A stretch of 64,000 bases of DNA. Source: Proteiniphilum acetatigenes DSM 18083. GTDB lineage: Bacteria; Bacteroidota; Bacteroidia; Bacteroidales; Dysgonomonadaceae. A model generated the notes under the pieces. That model worked only from the letters and a program-made list of their open reading frames with translations, had not been told where the DNA came from and made no database searches. The stretch lies in NCBI RefSeq assembly GCF_000380985.1, contig NZ_KB905694.1, positions 372,001 to 436,000 of the forward strand. Direction: 5' to 3'. This document shows, one piece after another, positions 61,681 to 64,000 of this stretch; position 1 is the first letter of the stretch, and the number at the start of each line of letters is the position of its first letter. The position numbers were made by a program, and so were the translations under genes.

Positions 61681-63363
61681 ATGTGTGGAATAGTTTGCAC
61701 ATTTAATATAAAAAAATCCGAAGAAGAGTTACGTCCGCAATTACTGAAAATGTCACGGAAATTACGCCACCGCGGGCCCGACTGGTCGGGTATCTTCTCC
61801 TCCGACAAAGCGGTCATGGCGCACGAACGCCTCTCGATCATCGATCCCGCATCGGGCAATCAGCCTCTTTACAGCAAGGACGGTAAATTAGTGCTGGCTG
61901 TAAACGGTGAGATATACAACCACCGTGAGATCCGGAAGCAATATGAGGGCAAGTATGATTTCCTTACCCAATCCGATTGTGAAGTGATCCTTGCGCTGTA
62001 CCGGGACAAGGGAACCGGTTTTCTGGATGACCTGAACGGCATCTTTGCCTTTGCCTTGTACGACATCGAAAAGGATGCTTTCCTTATTGGAAGGGATCAC
62101 ATCGGTATCATCCCTCTTTATCAGGGATGGGATCAGGAGGGAGCCTACTATGTGGCATCGGAACTAAAAGCACTGGAAGGGTACTGCAATAGTATTGAAG
62201 AATTTCCTCCCGGACATTACTTTTATAGTAGTGATAACCAGCTCCGGCAATGGTACTCCCGTGAGTGGACGGAATATGATAATGTGAAAGAGAATGTTTC
62301 CGATGTACAACTTCTTAAACAGGCGTTGGAAGATGCAGTACAACGCCAGATGATGAGCGATGTGCCTTACGGGGTATTGCTTTCAGGCGGACTGGACTCC
62401 TCCATCATTTCCGCCATCGCCAAAAAATTTGCCGCTAAACGGGTGGAAACTGACAATAGCGAGGATGCCTGGTGGCCGCAACTACACTCTTTTGCCATCG
62501 GACTGGAAGGATCACCCGATCTGGCAGCTGCGAGAAAGGTGGCAAATCATATCGGGTCGGTACACCACGAAATCCATTACACTATTCAGGAGGGGATTGA
62601 TGCTATTCGCGATGTGATCTACCATATCGAGACCTATGACGTGACGACAGTCCGCGCGAGTACACCGATGTACCTCATTGCCCGCTTTATTAAATCAATG
62701 GGAGTAAAGATGGTGCTTTCCGGCGAGGGTGCGGATGAGATCTTCGGAGGATATCTTTATTTCCACAAAGCCCCCAATGCTGAAGAATTCCATAAGGAGA
62801 CTGTCCGGAAATTGAGTAAACTGCACCAGTACGACTGCCTGCGGGCCAATAAATCGCTGGCATCGTGGGGAGTGGAAGGGCGTGTACCCTTCCTCGACAA
62901 GGAATTTATAGATATAGCCATGCGCCTCAATCCGAAAGACAAAATGGCAGGGAACGGTAAGATTGAAAAACATATCCTTCGTCAGGCATTTCAGGATTAT
63001 CTGCCCGAAGAAGTGGCCTGGCGGCAGAAAGAGCAGTTCTCCGATGGTGTTGGATATGGCTGGATCGATACTTTAAAAGAGATAGCAGCACATGAGGTAA
63101 CGGACGAACAGATGGCCAATGTACATCATCGCTTTCCCATCAATCCGCCATTGACAAAAGAAGAATATATGTACCGCTGCATCTACTCCGAACTGTTCCC
63201 GTCGGATAGTGCTGCCCGGTGCGTACCGTCGGTCCCCTCGGTAGCATGCAGCACACCGGTTGCTCTGGAATGGGACGAACAATTCAGGAAAAATGCCGAC
63301 CCCTCAGGAAGAGCGGTCGGCAAGATACATGAGCACGGGTATCAGCAGGTGCAGGTGCACTGA
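61681..63363 (+). CDS. asnB: Asparagine synthase (glutamine-hydrolysing)
   Basis: AsnB makes asparagine from aspartate, ATP and glutamine. The 560-residue protein starts MCGIVCTFN, with Cys2 as glutaminase nucleophile after Met removal. The N-terminal domain has RHRGPDWSGIF near 29-39, and VNGEIYNHREI. The synthetase domain carries the PP-loop LLSGGLDSSIISAI near 232-245, FAIGLEGSPDLAAARKVANH near 272-291 and VLSGEGADEIFGGYLYFHKA near 344-363. It is the last gene of the assimilation cluster, 35 bases after gltD, and converges with the mannose-1-phosphate guanylyltransferase gene. Confidence 0.97.
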   Translation: MCGIVCTFNIKKSEEELRPQLLKMSRKLRHRGPDWSGIFSSDKAVMAHERLSIIDPASGNQPLYSKDGKLVLAVNGEIYNHREIRKQYEGKYDFLTQSDCEVILALYRDKGTGFLDDLNGIFAFALYDIEKDAFLIGRDHIGIIPLYQGWDQEGAYYVASELKALEGYCNSIEEFPPGHYFYSSDNQLRQWYSREWTEYDNVKENVSDVQLLKQALEDAVQRQMMSDVPYGVLLSGGLDSSIISAIAKKFAAKRVETDNSEDAWWPQLHSFAIGLEGSPDLAAARKVANHIGSVHHEIHYTIQEGIDAIRDVIYHIETYDVTTVRASTPMYLIARFIKSMGVKMVLSGEGADEIFGGYLYFHKAPNAEEFHKETVRKLSKLHQYDCLRANKSLASWGVEGRVPFLDKEFIDIAMRLNPKDKMAGNGKIEKHILRQAFQDYLPEEVAWRQKEQFSDGVGYGWIDTLKEIAAHEVTDEQMANVHHRFPINPPLTKEEYMYRCIYSELFPSDSAARCVPSVPSVACSTPVALEWDEQFRKNADPSGRAVGKIHEHGYQQVQVH

Positions 63364-63398
63364 TCCTTACTAAATACCCGGTTTATACTCCCGGCGGG

Positions 63399-64000
63399 TT
63401 AAACGTATTCGTCTCCGTAGCGGAATTTCACATCCGTCACGAAGTGTTTGATCCGCTGTTCCTCGCTTTTCTTACAAATCATCAGGACGTTGTCCGACTC
63501 AGCCACGACATATCCGTCAAGCCCCTGTAAGACGACCAGTTTGTCTTCACTCATCGCGACGACATTATCGGTGCTCTCTACAAACAACGTTTTACAGTGC
63601 AGGCTGGCATTATCTTCCCCATCCTTATCCGAGATCTCATGCAGGGCGCCCCAGGTTCCCAGGTCGCTCCACCCGAAGTTGGAGATGTTCACATATACGT
63701 TATCCGCTTTCTCCAGAATACCATAATCGATGGATATATTAGGACAGAACGGGAAACTGGCATCGACAAACTTTTTCTCGTCGGGCGTGTTAAACACCTC
63801 TTTTCCCTCGCTGAACTTCTGGTTGATATCCGGAAGGTATTTTTTAAAAGCATCCAGAATAGTGTTTACATTCCACAGGAAAATACCCGAGTTCCATACA
63901 AATTCACCGCTGTCAACAAATTTCTTAGCCAGTTCCAAATTAGGTTTTTCGGTAAACGCCTTCACCTTATGTATTCCACCCGTCTCCTCCTCATTCACCT
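63399..64000 (-). CDS. Mannose-1-phosphate guanylyltransferase, C-terminal part (runs off window)
   Basis: The visible 200 residues are the C-terminal part; the N-terminal nucleotide-binding region lies beyond the window. Segments KVKAFTEKPNLELAKKFVDS near the start of the visible part and FVWNSGIFLWNVNTILDAFK are the sugar-phosphate-binding part of the ManC/GMP family. ISNFGWSDLGTWGALHEISD and VVLQGLDGYVVAESDNVLMI follow, and the protein ends FRYGDEYV. It makes GDP-mannose for surface polysaccharide. A hexapeptide isomerase domain is absent, so it is the short form. Convergent with asnB. The family call is secure, the start is not visible. Confidence 0.92.
   Translation of the reverse strand, partial: VNEEETGGIHKVKAFTEKPNLELAKKFVDSGEFVWNSGIFLWNVNTILDAFKKYLPDINQKFSEGKEVFNTPDEKKFVDASFPFCPNISIDYGILEKADNVYVNISNFGWSDLGTWGALHEISDKDGEDNASLHCKTLFVESTDNVVAMSEDKLVVLQGLDGYVVAESDNVLMICKKSEEQRIKHFVTDVKFRYGDEYV

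Overview
The window is chromosomal DNA from a member of the phylum Bacteroidota, most likely order Bacteroidales and close to the Dysgonomonadaceae/Porphyromonadaceae. The evidence is a SusC/SusD pair, many lipoproteins with short signal peptides, a type III glutamine synthetase, an NrfHA/ResB/CcsA nitrite-ammonification set, and promoters of the Bacteroidota form TTTG-N19-20-TAnnTTTG. The genus assignment is inference; no rRNA is present.

Layout. 1-2700 (minus): an ECF sigma factor, a membrane anti-sigma-like protein with a C-terminal beta-barrel, and a NigD-like lipoprotein cut by the window edge. 2951-7778 (plus): sppA, then the overlapping run lpxK / purine nucleoside phosphorylase / thiL, then tRNA-Phe with its own promoter and terminator. 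8200-13340 is accessory: an AbiE-type antitoxin with a collapsed toxin gene, a 3-methyladenine DNA glycosylase behind an AraC regulator, an SDR oxidoreductase and an MFS exporter. 13489-14226 is plsC. 14245-23806 (minus) is a SusC/SusD uptake locus whose enzymes are phosphoesterases (an EEP-family lipoprotein and an EEP/purple-acid-phosphatase fusion); its first gene is a small protein divergent from a phage-type repressor. 24410-26829 is an arsenic operon (arsR, an arsN-arsC fusion, acr3). 27211-28117 holds a MazG-like pyrophosphohydrolase and a second glycosylase. 29462-37772 is a stress or carbohydrate region: AraC-type regulator, succinate-semialdehyde dehydrogenase, YeaQ-like membrane protein, several very small lysine-rich proteins, an esterase, and a GH130 plus GT4 pair. 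38083-46441 holds an RRM protein, a 1605-residue exonuclease-RecQ-UvrD fusion, an AlkD-like protein and an IbrA/IbrB-like PAPS-reductase/ParB operon. 46631-52752: a HAD phosphatase, a Crp/Fnr regulator divergent from nrfHA, then resB and ccsA. 53136-63363 is ammonia assimilation: glnN, gltB, gltD, asnB. The window ends inside a mannose-1-phosphate guanylyltransferase gene.

Physiology. NrfHA reduces nitrite to ammonium, ResB/CcsA attach the haems it needs, and GlnN/GltBD/AsnB assimilate ammonium, so 48-63 kb reads as a nitrite-to-amino-acid segment.

Most unusual content. Two families of dispersed intergenic repeats were recognised by eye. Family 1 (core GAGTCGCCTTC) has four copies, three of them upstream of regulators (AraC, ArsR, Fnr). 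Family 2 is a 150-160 bp imperfect palindrome with terminal inverted repeats, found once inside the nitrite/cytochrome cluster and once between gltB and gltD. The best candidates for poorly described biology are the triple-fusion helicase next to the IbrA/IbrB-like operon, and the phosphoesterase-rich SusCD locus with its phage-like switch.
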